DNA of 38,536 nucleotides from Thermohalobaculum sp039030915 (GTDB taxonomy: Bacteria > Pseudomonadota > Alphaproteobacteria > Rhodobacterales > Rhodobacteraceae), in contig JBCCDG010000029.1 in assembly GCA_039030915.1 (NCBI GenBank), positions 1-38,536 of the forward strand, read 5' to 3'. This document shows, piece after piece, positions 26,992 to 34,757 of this stretch. The number at the start of each line of letters is the position of its first letter. Within the stretch, counting starts at the first letter, position 1. A program made the position numbers and the translations under genes. Under the pieces are notes generated by a model that saw nothing but the letters and a program-made list of their open reading frames with translations, did no database searches and had not been told where the DNA came from.

Positions 26992-27450
26992 ATGCGCACG
27001 ATCGATCTTACCCCCCTCTACCGTTCGACTGTCGGGTTTGACCGGATGGCCGGTCTGCTCGACCAGGTGATGGCCGGCGACAATGCGGCGCCGAGCTACC
27101 CTCCCTACAACATCGAGAAGACTGGCGAGGATGCCTACCGGATCACCATCGCGGTTGCCGGTTTCTCGGAGGACGAGCTCAACGTCGAGGTTCGCGATCA
27201 GGTGCTCGCCGTGACGGCGAAGCGCGTGCAAAAGGAGGATGGGCCGAAGCGCACCTACCTTCATCGCGGCATCGCGGAGCGCGGCTTCGAGCGGCGCTTC
27301 CAGCTGGCCGACCATGTACGCGTGAGTGGCGCGGCGCTGGAGACGGGCCTCCTCCATGTGGACCTCGTGCGCGAGATCCCGGAGGCGCTGCGCCCCCGCA
27401 CGATCGCCATCGGCACGCCGGGCAAGACGCAGCAGGCCATCGAGGCCTGA
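26992..27450 (+). CDS. small heat-shock protein Hsp20 (IbpA-like)
   Basis: A 152-residue cytosolic holdase chaperone of the alpha-crystallin family. The N-terminus MRTIDLTPLYRSTVGFDRM is the IbpA/HspH type. The alpha-crystallin domain runs from about 35 to 130 (YNIEKTGEDAYRITIAVAGF, with the HRGIAERGFERRFQL strand-loop-strand). The C-terminal Ile-x-Ile-like anchor is seen as RTIAIG. The ATG at 26992 has AAGGA seven bases upstream; two in-frame starts just before it lack this. A heat-shock-type promoter precedes it and an intrinsic terminator follows, so it is probably monocistronic. Confidence 0.94.
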   Translation: MRTIDLTPLYRSTVGFDRMAGLLDQVMAGDNAAPSYPPYNIEKTGEDAYRITIAVAGFSEDELNVEVRDQVLAVTAKRVQKEDGPKRTYLHRGIAERGFERRFQLADHVRVSGAALETGLLHVDLVREIPEALRPRTIAIGTPGKTQQAIEA

Positions 27451-27498
27451 GCGTCGCCGGGCAGCGCCCGGCTCCCTCATGATGGACATCTGAACGCG

Positions 27499-27533
27499 AT
27501 TGCGTCCGCCCTCGGCGGGCGCAATTTTCGTTT
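27499..27533 (+). terminator. Rho-independent terminator of hsp20
   Basis: ATTGCGTCCGCC and GGCGGGCGCAAT pair over 12 bp (one G-T wobble) around a 3-base loop, then TTTTCGTTT follows. It lies about 50 bases past the hsp20 stop. This is the clearest intrinsic terminator in the window. Confidence 0.8.
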
Positions 27534-27667
27534 GCGGAACCAGGATCTCGCGCAAAGGTCATGCGCGGCGGCAAGTGTCTTCCCTTGACCCTTCGGACCC
27601 TTGCATGAATATCACTCCCTACTGGGGAACTGCGGCGCGAGACCGCACGCCAGAAGGGAGGACCGCT

Positions 27668-29638
27668 TTGCTCGACCGAGCCGAGACTGCCGATACGTTC
27701 CCGAAGCTCCTGAAGCTCAACGCCGAGACGCGTGGGACGCTGCCGGCGAGCCGCGAGAAGGAGTTCGGCATCTGGCAGAGCTGGAGCTGGGCCGAGGTCG
27801 CCGTGGAAGTGCGCAAGATCGCGCTCGGCCTCATGTCCCTCGGCCTAGAGCCGGGCGACCGGGTGGCCATCATCGGCTCGAACAGGCCGCATCTCTACTG
27901 GTCGATGGTTGCGACCCAGATGACCGGCGGCGTGCCCGTGCCGATGTATCAGGACGCGGTGGGCGAGGAGATGGTCTACGTCCTCGACCATGCCGAGGCG
28001 CGCTTCATCATCGCCGAGGACCAGGAGCAGGTCGACAAGGTGCTGAGCGTGGCCGACCGGCTGCCGCGCCTGGCGCACATGATCTATCTCGATCCGCGGG
28101 GCTTGCGGAACTACGACCACACCACGCTCCATGCGCTGACGGACGTGCAGACGACGGGTGCGGCGGCGGAGGGCACACATGGCGCGACGCTCGACCGGCG
28201 CATCGCCGAGGGCACGGGCAGCGACACCTGCGTGATGCTCTACACCTCCGGCACCACGGGGCGGCCGAAGGGCGTGGTGCTGAGCCATGACAACATCCTC
28301 GTCACCGCCCGCGCCGCCGCCGAGTTCGACGGGCTGCAGGAGACGGACTCGATGCTCGCCTACCTGCCGATGGCCTGGGTGGGCGACTTCATCTTCTCGA
28401 TGGGCCAGGCCTACACCACCGGCATGTCCGTCGCCTGCCCCGAGAGCGCGGAGACAATGCTGCACGACCTGCGCGAGCTTGGACCCAGTTATTTCTTCGC
28501 GCCGCCCCGGATCTTCGAGAACCTCCTGACCACCGTGATGATCCGGATGGAGGATGCGGGCGCGATCAAGAAGAAGATGTTCCATTTCTTCATCGAGCAC
28601 GCGAAGAAGATGGCGGCGAAGGAGAAGGCGGGCGAGGCGCCATCGGGTTGGGAGAACTTCCTCACCGGCCTCGGCGAGTTTTTCGTGTATGGCCCGCTCA
28701 AGAACATTCTCGGCATGTCGCGCGTGCGCGTCGGCTATACGGCGGGCGAGGCGATCGGGCCCGATCTCTTCAACTTCTACCGCTCGATCGGCATCAATCT
28801 GAAGCAGCTCTACGGCCAGACCGAGGCGTCAGTCTTCATCACGCAGCACCCGAACGATGCGGTGGAGCTCGAGACCGTGGGCGTGCCGACGCCGGGCGTC
28901 GAGATCAGGATCGGGGAGAATGGCGAGGTCTACTACCGCTCCCCCGGCGTCTTTCAGGAGTACTACAAGAACGCGGACGCGACCGAGGAGACCAAGGACC
29001 CGGAGGGCTGGGTGGCCACCGGCGATGCCGGCTTCATCGACGAGACGAACGGGCAGCTCCGCATCCTCGACCGGGCCAAGGACGTGGGCAAGCTCGCCAG
29101 CGGCAAGCTCTTCGCGCCCAAATACATCGAGAACAAGCTCAAGTTCTTCCCCAATATCCTTGAAGCCGTGGTCTTTGGGCATGAGCGGGAGAGCTGCATG
29201 GCGTTCATCAATATCGACCTCAATGCCGTGGGTAACTGGGCCGAACGGAACAACATCGGCTATGCGTCCTACCAGGAGCTGGCGCAGCACCCAAAGGTCT
29301 ACGAGATGATCGGCGAGAACATCCGGGAGACGAACCGCAGCCTGGCAGAGGACCCGATGCTCGGTCACTGCCAGATCACCCGCTTCCTGGTCCTCCACAA
29401 GGAACTCGATGCGGATGACGGCGAACTGACCCGCACCCGCAAAGTACGCCGCAAGGCCATCGGCGAGAAATTCGGCGATCTGGTCGACGCGCTCTACGGC
29501 GGCAAGGACGAGATCTACACCGAAACGGAAGTCACCTACGAGGACGGCCGCAAGGGCTCGATCAAGGCCACCCTCCAGATCCGCAACGTCGAAACCTTCC
29601 CCACCGCCGAGACGCCCGACAAGGTCGCGGCGGAATAA
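27668..29638 (+). CDS. long-chain-type acyl-CoA synthetase (AMP-forming)
   Basis: An AMP-forming ligase that activates a carboxylic acid to its CoA thioester, 656 residues. The adenylate motif LYTSGTTGRPKG is at 191-202. YGQTEAS, TGDAGFIDE and RAKDVGKLASGKLFAPKYIEN follow; the last replaces the usual hinge. An inserted helical segment (KKKMFHFFIEHAKKMAAKEKAG) marks the long-chain/bubblegum subfamily. A TTG at 27668 with GGGAGGA five bases upstream is taken as the start; an ATG at 27605 has no ribosome site. It precedes livG by 10 bases and opens the transporter operon, so its substrate is probably what the importer brings in. The chain length or aromatic nature of that acid cannot be read from sequence. 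Confidence 0.92.
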   Translation: MLDRAETADTFPKLLKLNAETRGTLPASREKEFGIWQSWSWAEVAVEVRKIALGLMSLGLEPGDRVAIIGSNRPHLYWSMVATQMTGGVPVPMYQDAVGEEMVYVLDHAEARFIIAEDQEQVDKVLSVADRLPRLAHMIYLDPRGLRNYDHTTLHALTDVQTTGAAAEGTHGATLDRRIAEGTGSDTCVMLYTSGTTGRPKGVVLSHDNILVTARAAAEFDGLQETDSMLAYLPMAWVGDFIFSMGQAYTTGMSVACPESAETMLHDLRELGPSYFFAPPRIFENLLTTVMIRMEDAGAIKKKMFHFFIEHAKKMAAKEKAGEAPSGWENFLTGLGEFFVYGPLKNILGMSRVRVGYTAGEAIGPDLFNFYRSIGINLKQLYGQTEASVFITQHPNDAVELETVGVPTPGVEIRIGENGEVYYRSPGVFQEYYKNADATEETKDPEGWVATGDAGFIDETNGQLRILDRAKDVGKLASGKLFAPKYIENKLKFFPNILEAVVFGHERESCMAFINIDLNAVGNWAERNNIGYASYQELAQHPKVYEMIGENIRETNRSLAEDPMLGHCQITRFLVLHKELDADDGELTRTRKVRRKAIGEKFGDLVDALYGGKDEIYTETEVTYEDGRKGSIKATLQIRNVETFPTAETPDKVAAE

Positions 29639-29648
29639 GGAGCGTTCC

Positions 29649-30509
29649 ATGAGCCATGCACCCGTCGCCGAGGCGGCCGCGTCCGACGCCGAGTACGCCG
29701 CCAAGGAAGAGGCGCACGGGCTCGCCGCGCGCCAGATCGGCGACACGATGATGGATATCCGGAACATCACGCTGCGCTTTGGCGGCGTGACGGCGATCAA
29801 GGATGTGAGCTTCGATATTCGTGAGCGCGAGGTGCGGGCGATCATCGGGCCGAACGGTGCCGGCAAATCCTCGATGCTCAATGTTATCAGTGGGTTCTAC
29901 CACCCGCAGGAGGGCGAGGTCTGGTTCCGCGGGAAGAAGCGCGGGGCGATGAAGCCCCACCAGATCGCGAAGCAGGGGATCGCGCGCACCTTCCAGAACA
30001 TCGCGCTCTTCAAGGGCATGACGACGCTCGACAACATCATGACCGGGCGCCTCACCAAGATGCACCGCAACATGTTCTGGCAGGCGATATGGTCCGGCCC
30101 CGCCGAGCGCGAGGAGATCGAGCATCGCGAGGCGGTGGAGCGGATCATCGACTTCCTAGAGATCCAGGCCATCCGCAAGACACCGGTGGGCCGGCTCCCT
30201 TACGGGCTTCAGAAACGCGTGGAGCTGGGGCGCGCACTGGCCGCGGAACCGAAGCTCCTCCTTCTCGACGAGCCGATGGCGGGCATGAATGTCGAGGAGA
30301 AGGAGGACATGTGCCGCTTCATCCTCGATGTGAACGACGAGTTCGGCACCACCATCGCCCTCATCGAGCACGACATGGGCGTGGTGATGGACCTGGCGGA
30401 TCGCGTGGTGGTCCTCGACTACGGCCAGAAGATCGGCGACGGCACCCCCGATGAGGTCCGCAACAACCAGGCCGTCATCGACGCCTACCTCGGTGTCAGC
30501 CATGACTAA
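29649..30509 (+). CDS. livG: HAAT-family ABC transporter ATPase LivG-like
   Basis: First ATPase of a branched-chain-amino-acid-type importer, 286 residues. Walker A is GPNGAGKSS (67-75) and Walker B LLLLDEPMAGMN; the H-loop lies in ALIEHDMGVVMD. The ABC signature is LPYGLQKR (183-190) instead of the canonical LSGGQ. That is an odd form, but the rest of the protein is intact, and the change recurs in this acyl-CoA-synthetase-linked subgroup as far as I recall. About 35 residues precede the ATPase domain. It is joined to the small membrane gene after it by an overlap of start and stop. Confidence 0.94.
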   Translation: MSHAPVAEAAASDAEYAAKEEAHGLAARQIGDTMMDIRNITLRFGGVTAIKDVSFDIREREVRAIIGPNGAGKSSMLNVISGFYHPQEGEVWFRGKKRGAMKPHQIAKQGIARTFQNIALFKGMTTLDNIMTGRLTKMHRNMFWQAIWSGPAEREEIEHREAVERIIDFLEIQAIRKTPVGRLPYGLQKRVELGRALAAEPKLLLLDEPMAGMNVEEKEDMCRFILDVNDEFGTTIALIEHDMGVVMDLADRVVVLDYGQKIGDGTPDEVRNNQAVIDAYLGVSHD

Positions 30510-30738
30510 CGAAACAGCATTCTCGCTCGTGTTCTCGGTTTTTGGGATTATCCAGATTGTTTTTGGCTCGCGCTTGGCGGCTTTCTCCATTGAGAACAAT
30601 CTAACCGACATTCAGCTAATACTTGCGGCACTCTTGTTTGGATTTGGCTGGCTCACCCTCGGTGTTGGGGGTGATTTACGATGCGATTTTTCGCCACCTC
30701 GTGAGGCTGGAAGAGAATCTGGGAGTGAAGGCCGATGA
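30502..30738 (+). CDS. small two-helix membrane protein between livG and livH
   Basis: A 78-residue protein, MTNETAFSLVF..., with two hydrophobic segments (about 7-27 and 36-56) and a polar, charged tail. Its start overlaps the livG stop and its own stop overlaps the livH start (ATGA), so it fits exactly between the two and is probably translated. Base composition is unusual for the window: 57 of the 120 bases at 30541-30660 are G or C, with rare codons such as CTA, ATA, TTA and AGA. No family is recognised. A role in the transporter complex is only suggested by position. Confidence 0.6.
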   Translation: MTNETAFSLVFSVFGIIQIVFGSRLAAFSIENNLTDIQLILAALLFGFGWLTLGVGGDLRCDFSPPREAGRESGSEGR

Positions 30739-31844
30739 CTGATGTGACGCCGCAGCCTAGTCTCGTGGACAAGTTGACCAAGTCGGGGGTGACCGTAGGG
30801 GCGGTGCATTTGAGCCCCGGGTGGTTGTTGACGCTTGGGCTGGCGGTTGCCGCTTTCGTGTTCCTCGGCATCAACGGCATGCTGACGGATGTGTTCTTCT
30901 GGGAGGTCGTCGTGTCGGGGCTGCTGGCGGGGGTGATGTACAGCCTCGTGGCGCTTGGCTTCGTGCTCATCTTCAAGTCCTCCGGCATCTTCAACTTTGC
31001 GCAAGGCGTCCTGGCGCTCTTCGCGGGGCTCACGCTGGTGGGGTTCCAGACGGGTCAGGTGCCCTTCGCGCATATGATCAACTGGGTCCTGGGCACGGAG
31101 ATCCACCATTGGGGGAACGGCGTGCACACGGTGCTGGCGATCCTCTTCAGCCTCGTCGTGATGATCGTGCTGGCCTGGCTCGTGGTGCGCATCATCCTGC
31201 GTCCGCTGGTGAACCAGGAGGGCATCATGCTCTTCATGGCCACCATCGGGCTCGCCTTCGTGCTGGAGGGGCTCGGCGATCTCATGTGGGGCGCCAACGT
31301 CAAGACGCTGGATGTGGGCCTGCCCTCGGGTCCGTCGGACACGATCATCGACCTCACGGGCATGTTCGTGGAAAAGATCGAGATCGCGGCCGCCATCGTC
31401 GCCATTCTCCTGGTCGTCGCGCTCACCCTCTTCAGCCAGTACACCAAGATGGGCCGTGCGCTGCGGGCGGTGGCGGACGATCATCAGGCGGCGCTGTCGG
31501 TGGGCATCAGCCTCGAGACGATCTGGTGGATCGTGTGGTCGGTCGCCGGGCTCGTCGCCCTGGTGGCGGGGATCATGTGGGGTGCCAAATCGGGCGTGCA
31601 GTTCTCGCTCAGCCTCATCGCGCTGAAGGCGCTGCCGGTGCTGATGCTGGGCGGCTTCACCTCGATCCCCGGCGCGATCGTCGGCGGGCTGATCATCGGC
31701 GTCGGGGAGAAGCTCTTCGAGATCTATATCGGGCCCACGATCGGCGGCGCGACGGAGAACTGGTTCGCCTACATGCTGGCGCTCCTCTTCCTGCTCTTCC
31801 GTCCGCAGGGGCTCTTTGGCGAGAAGATAATCGAGAGGGTATAG
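30735..31844 (+). CDS. livH: HAAT-family ABC permease LivH-like
   Basis: Inner-membrane permease of the importer, 369 residues, longer than classical LivH (about 300). It has an N-terminal extra hydrophobic helix (LLTLGLAVAAFVFLGI). The core then contains SGLLAGVMYSLVALGFVLIFKSSGIFNFAQG (typical LivH start) and the cytoplasmic coupling segment KMGRALRAVADDHQAALSVGIS. The GGFTSIPGAIVGGLIIGVGEKL stretch follows. It pairs with the LivM-like permease encoded 1.8 kb downstream. The ATG overlaps the preceding small gene by four bases. Confidence 0.94.
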   Translation: MTDVTPQPSLVDKLTKSGVTVGAVHLSPGWLLTLGLAVAAFVFLGINGMLTDVFFWEVVVSGLLAGVMYSLVALGFVLIFKSSGIFNFAQGVLALFAGLTLVGFQTGQVPFAHMINWVLGTEIHHWGNGVHTVLAILFSLVVMIVLAWLVVRIILRPLVNQEGIMLFMATIGLAFVLEGLGDLMWGANVKTLDVGLPSGPSDTIIDLTGMFVEKIEIAAAIVAILLVVALTLFSQYTKMGRALRAVADDHQAALSVGISLETIWWIVWSVAGLVALVAGIMWGAKSGVQFSLSLIALKALPVLMLGGFTSIPGAIVGGLIIGVGEKLFEIYIGPTIGGATENWFAYMLALLFLLFRPQGLFGEKIIERV

Positions 31845-31847
31845 CAG

Positions 31848-32315
31848 GTGACCGGCGGGCGTATCCTCGGCGCGACGGTCGCGCTCCTGACGGGTCACGG
31901 GCTCCTCTTCGTGGGGCTTGCCGGGCTCGGCGGGATGGGACCTCTCACGCGTCTTGTCGGTGACGGCTGGACAGGGCTGGCGGCGGCGGTGCTGGCAGTC
32001 GCGCTTGCCGGAGCGCTGGCGCTGGTGGCGGCGCCTACGCTCAAGCGCGCGGCGCTGGCCCGGGTCGCGGGGCATCCGAGCCCCTGGCGGCACGCCATGC
32101 GGGCGCTCCGCCGCGGGCGGACGGCGCTGGTGGTGCTTGCGGGCTGCCTCCTTACCTGGGGCGTCGTGGCGCCTGACAACGGGCTCGGCGCGCTCGGCCG
32201 GCGCTCCGCAGGGATTGCAGAGTACTGGCAGGCGGTTGCCGCGTTCCTGACGGCGGGGGCTGCGCTGGCGGCCACGCGCTTGCTGCACCCCAGCCACGGA
32301 GGGGCGCCCGCATGA
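31848..32315 (+). CDS. uncharacterised membrane protein
   Basis: A 155-residue protein with about four hydrophobic segments (near 5-25, 43-63, 94-110 and 130-146) joined by short basic loops. It is not a member of any family I recognise. The start is a GTG three bases after the livH stop, with GAGAGGG upstream. The stop overlaps the ATG of the VOC gene. It belongs to a run of three coupled accessory genes placed between the two permease genes. The frame has normal high-GC third-position bias. Confidence 0.62.
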   Translation: MTGGRILGATVALLTGHGLLFVGLAGLGGMGPLTRLVGDGWTGLAAAVLAVALAGALALVAAPTLKRAALARVAGHPSPWRHAMRALRRGRTALVVLAGCLLTWGVVAPDNGLGALGRRSAGIAEYWQAVAAFLTAGAALAATRLLHPSHGGAPA

Positions 32316-32689
32316 CCCATCGCTCGCGCCTCGGTGTCGTCGTCATCGATTGCCGGACGGAGGATCTGAGCTCGGCCACCGTTTTCTGGGCCGGCGCGCT
32401 CGGCGTCAGCGGTAAGGTGGACGACGACGGGAAATACGCCGTGCTGGCGGATCGAGAGGGCTATCCGAAAATCCTGCTCCAGGCGGTGGACCATGAGAGC
32501 CGCGTGCATCTCGACATCGAGACCGACGACCAGGAGGCCGAATGTGCGCGGCTGCTGGCGCTCGGTGCCGAGGAGGTGGCCCGCACCAAGGGCTGGATCG
32601 TGATGGAGGCGCCGACAGGGCACCGCTTCTGCCTCGTGAAACCGCAGGGCAATGACTTCCCGGGCGAAGCTGCGGTCTGGGAGGGATGA
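32312..32689 (+). CDS. VOC (glyoxalase-like) family protein
   Basis: A 125-residue single-module protein of the vicinal-oxygen-chelate fold. The elements LGVVVIDCRTEDLSSATVFWAGALG, HLDIETDDQEAECARLLALGAE and APTGHRFCLVKPQG follow the family's beta-alpha-beta pattern, with His at the start of the HLDIE strand and a Glu in the second half. It could be an enzyme, a binding protein or a resistance factor; single-module members have varied roles. Its start overlaps the stop of the membrane-protein gene and its stop overlaps the next ATG. Confidence 0.82.
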   Translation: MTHRSRLGVVVIDCRTEDLSSATVFWAGALGVSGKVDDDGKYAVLADREGYPKILLQAVDHESRVHLDIETDDQEAECARLLALGAEEVARTKGWIVMEAPTGHRFCLVKPQGNDFPGEAAVWEG

Positions 32690-33021
32690 CCGTGACCCCC
32701 GCCCCCGCCCCCGCCGCATTCAGCCTCGGAGAGCCCATGTTTGCCGATCTCCGCTTTCGCGTGCGCACCTATCTCCTGATGCGCCGCGTGCTGGGCGTGA
32801 CCCCGGGCGTCGACGAGTTCTCCGCCCTGACGCTCCTATGCCGGCGGATGCGGGAGATGGGGGGCAACAGCCATGATGCGGCCCTCGGCTTCGCGATCGC
32901 GCGCAACATTGCGGTAGAGCCCGAACGGATGCGCGCGGCGGCTGGGGAAGCGGCGCTCGAGGCCACGCGCGATCAGGTGAAGCGGTACCTCGGTAAGCCG
33001 CAGGCGAGGACGAAGCGATGA
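32686..33021 (+). CDS. uncharacterised 111-residue protein
   Basis: A small, soluble, helical protein (MFADLRFRVRTYLLMRRVLGV..., then LCRRMREMGGNSHDAALGFAIARN and a basic tail). It has no signal peptide or membrane segment and no family is recognised. The start overlaps the VOC stop (ATGA) and the gene ends five bases before the stop of the convergent SHOCT gene. Being coupled to the VOC gene supports it being real. Overall charge is basic at the C-terminus. Confidence 0.65.
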   Translation: MTVTPAPAPAAFSLGEPMFADLRFRVRTYLLMRRVLGVTPGVDEFSALTLLCRRMREMGGNSHDAALGFAIARNIAVEPERMRAAAGEAALEATRDQVKRYLGKPQARTKR

Positions 33022-33025
33022 CCGC

Positions 33026-33508
33026 TCACTCGCCGAAGAGCCCGTTCCAGCACCACATGACGAAGCCGATCACGGCGACGGCGGCGATGCCGAGGGCGAT
33101 GATCGGCAGGCCGATCAAGAAGGCGCCCCCCGCCAACGCGGCAGCGCCGATCCCCATGACGGCGAAGATCGGGAAGGCAGTCTCCTCACCGCCGAAACCC
33201 CAGCCCCAGAAGCCGAGGAAAGGACGCATCAGCGCAGCGCAGAGCACGATCGCCACGGCCGAGATGAGCGTGAGGGACGGGTCCGGCTCGGGCTCGACGC
33301 CGAAATATTCCCAAGCGAGCACGCCGATCGCACCGGCCGCAATGACGCCGAGGGCGACGACGCGCCAGTCCCAGGAGGATTGCTCGCGCCGCGGCGCGCC
33401 ACGCCCGCCATCGAGAACGCGGCGCTTTCCCTGGGTGAACTCCTCCTCCGTGATGGTGCCGGCCTTGCGCATGGCCTCCAACTTCTCGAGTTCGCCAGTA
33501 ACGGACAT
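33026..33508 (-). CDS. SHOCT-domain membrane protein
   Basis: A 160-residue protein on the minus strand, opposite to the transporter genes around it. Residues 5-31 (ELEKLEAMRKAGTITEEEFTQGKRRVL) form a SHOCT domain, a short helical module found at protein ends. After a linker come two pairs of hydrophobic segments (about 47-67, 80-96 and 110-155). GAGAGGAG precedes the ATG. Its promoter must lie in the 120 bases shared with livM. Such proteins are of unknown function. Confidence 0.78.
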   Translation of the reverse strand: MSVTGELEKLEAMRKAGTITEEEFTQGKRRVLDGGRGAPRREQSSWDWRVVALGVIAAGAIGVLAWEYFGVEPEPDPSLTLISAVAIVLCAALMRPFLGFWGWGFGGEETAFPIFAVMGIGAAALAGGAFLIGLPIIALGIAAVAVIGFVMWCWNGLFGE

Positions 33509-33628
33509 GGATACCACTCCTCTCCCCGGCACAGGTGACATGCCCGGCCGACCATCGCTTCACAATGATATGTTGTGGCGTGAGAGCCGAAACAATAGCC
33601 AAAAGGCAACGACAGGAAGGACACACTG

Positions 33629-34705
33629 ATGTTCTATCGCGAGGCGGGCGAGTTCAAGACATCCTATGCCGGGGACCACGCGACCTTCCCTATCGCCTTC
33701 GATTTCTGGCGGTTCTGGGTGGTCGTGGCCGTGGGATTCCTGATCGTACCGCTCTTCATCAACGACTATTGGGAACAGTCGATCTTCCTGCCGTTTCTCG
33801 TGTTCTCCATGGCTGCGCTCGGGCTCAACATCCTGACGGGCTATTGCGGTCTCGTCTCGCTCGGCACAGGGGCCTTCATGGCCTGCGGGGCCTACTCCTG
33901 CTACAAGTTCATGACCGGCATACCCGAGATCCCGATGCCGCTGGTCATCATCCTGTCGGGGCTGGTGACGGCCTGTGTGGGCGTGCTGTTCGGGCTGCCG
34001 AGCCTTCGCATCAAGGGCTTCTACCTGGCCGTCGCGACGCTGGCGGCGCAGTTCTTCCTGATCTGGCTCTTCAACAAGGTCGGCTGGTTCTACAACTACT
34101 CTGCCACCGGGCAGATCACGGCGCCGGAGCGGGAGTTCCTGGGCGTGCTGGTGACGGGGCCGAACACCGATCCGTGGGCGACGTATCTCTTCTGCCTGGT
34201 CTTCGTCTTCGTTTTCGGCTGGATCGCGCGGAACCTGGTGCGCGGCCGCATCGGGCGGTCCTGGATGGCGATCCGGGACATGGACATCGCGGCCGAGATC
34301 ATCGGGGTGAACCCGCTGCTGACCAAACTCTCGGCCTTTGCGGTGTCGTCCTTCTACATCGGCATGGCGGGCGCGTTGTACTTCGCGATCTGGAAGGGGG
34401 CGGCCGAGGGGACGGAGGCGTTCCCCATCGATGTCTCGTTCGAGGTCCTCTTCATGGTGATCCTCGGCGGGCTCGGCTCGATCTTCGGGTCCTTCATGGG
34501 CGCGGCGTTCCTGGTGCTCTTCCCGGTTTTCGTGAAGGTCGGGCTGGTCGATACCTTCGGCTGGCCCACGGACATCGCCCAGCACTTCCAGATCATGCTG
34601 ATCGGCGCGCTTATCATCTTCTTCCTCATCAAGGAGCCTCACGGGATGGCCGCGCTGTGGCGCACGATGAAGGAGAAGCTGCGTCTTTGGCCGTTTCCGT
34701 ACTAG
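33629..34705 (+). CDS. livM: HAAT-family ABC permease LivM-like
   Basis: Second permease of the importer, 358 residues, with roughly eight to nine hydrophobic segments. Conserved features include NILTGYCGLVSLGTGAFMACGAYS, GLPSLRIKGFYLAVATLA (the LRLRG...LAIVTLA-type LivM signature), and the coupling loop GRSWMAIRDMDIAAEIIGVN. A good ribosome site GAAGGA precedes the ATG. It starts 120 bases after the divergent SHOCT gene, so livM may have its own promoter, splitting the cluster into two transcripts. The binding protein gene follows after 52 bases. Confidence 0.95.
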   Translation: MFYREAGEFKTSYAGDHATFPIAFDFWRFWVVVAVGFLIVPLFINDYWEQSIFLPFLVFSMAALGLNILTGYCGLVSLGTGAFMACGAYSCYKFMTGIPEIPMPLVIILSGLVTACVGVLFGLPSLRIKGFYLAVATLAAQFFLIWLFNKVGWFYNYSATGQITAPEREFLGVLVTGPNTDPWATYLFCLVFVFVFGWIARNLVRGRIGRSWMAIRDMDIAAEIIGVNPLLTKLSAFAVSSFYIGMAGALYFAIWKGAAEGTEAFPIDVSFEVLFMVILGGLGSIFGSFMGAAFLVLFPVFVKVGLVDTFGWPTDIAQHFQIMLIGALIIFFLIKEPHGMAALWRTMKEKLRLWPFPY

Positions 34706-34757
34706 GCTGCGGCCACCAACGACCCTTCGGGGCAAGAAACAACAGGGAGAGAGCTTC

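Noticed and set aside
27605..27667. ATG at 27605 as start of the acyl-CoA synthetase
   Set aside because: No ribosome site, and the added 21 residues have no resemblance to the family. TTG at 27668 has GGGAGGA at ideal distance. The possibility is not excluded.
30612..32297. A 561-codon minus-strand frame across livH and the four-helix protein gene
   Set aside because: Extremely rich in His, Arg, Asp and Pro, a high-GC shadow. livH on the plus strand is unambiguous.
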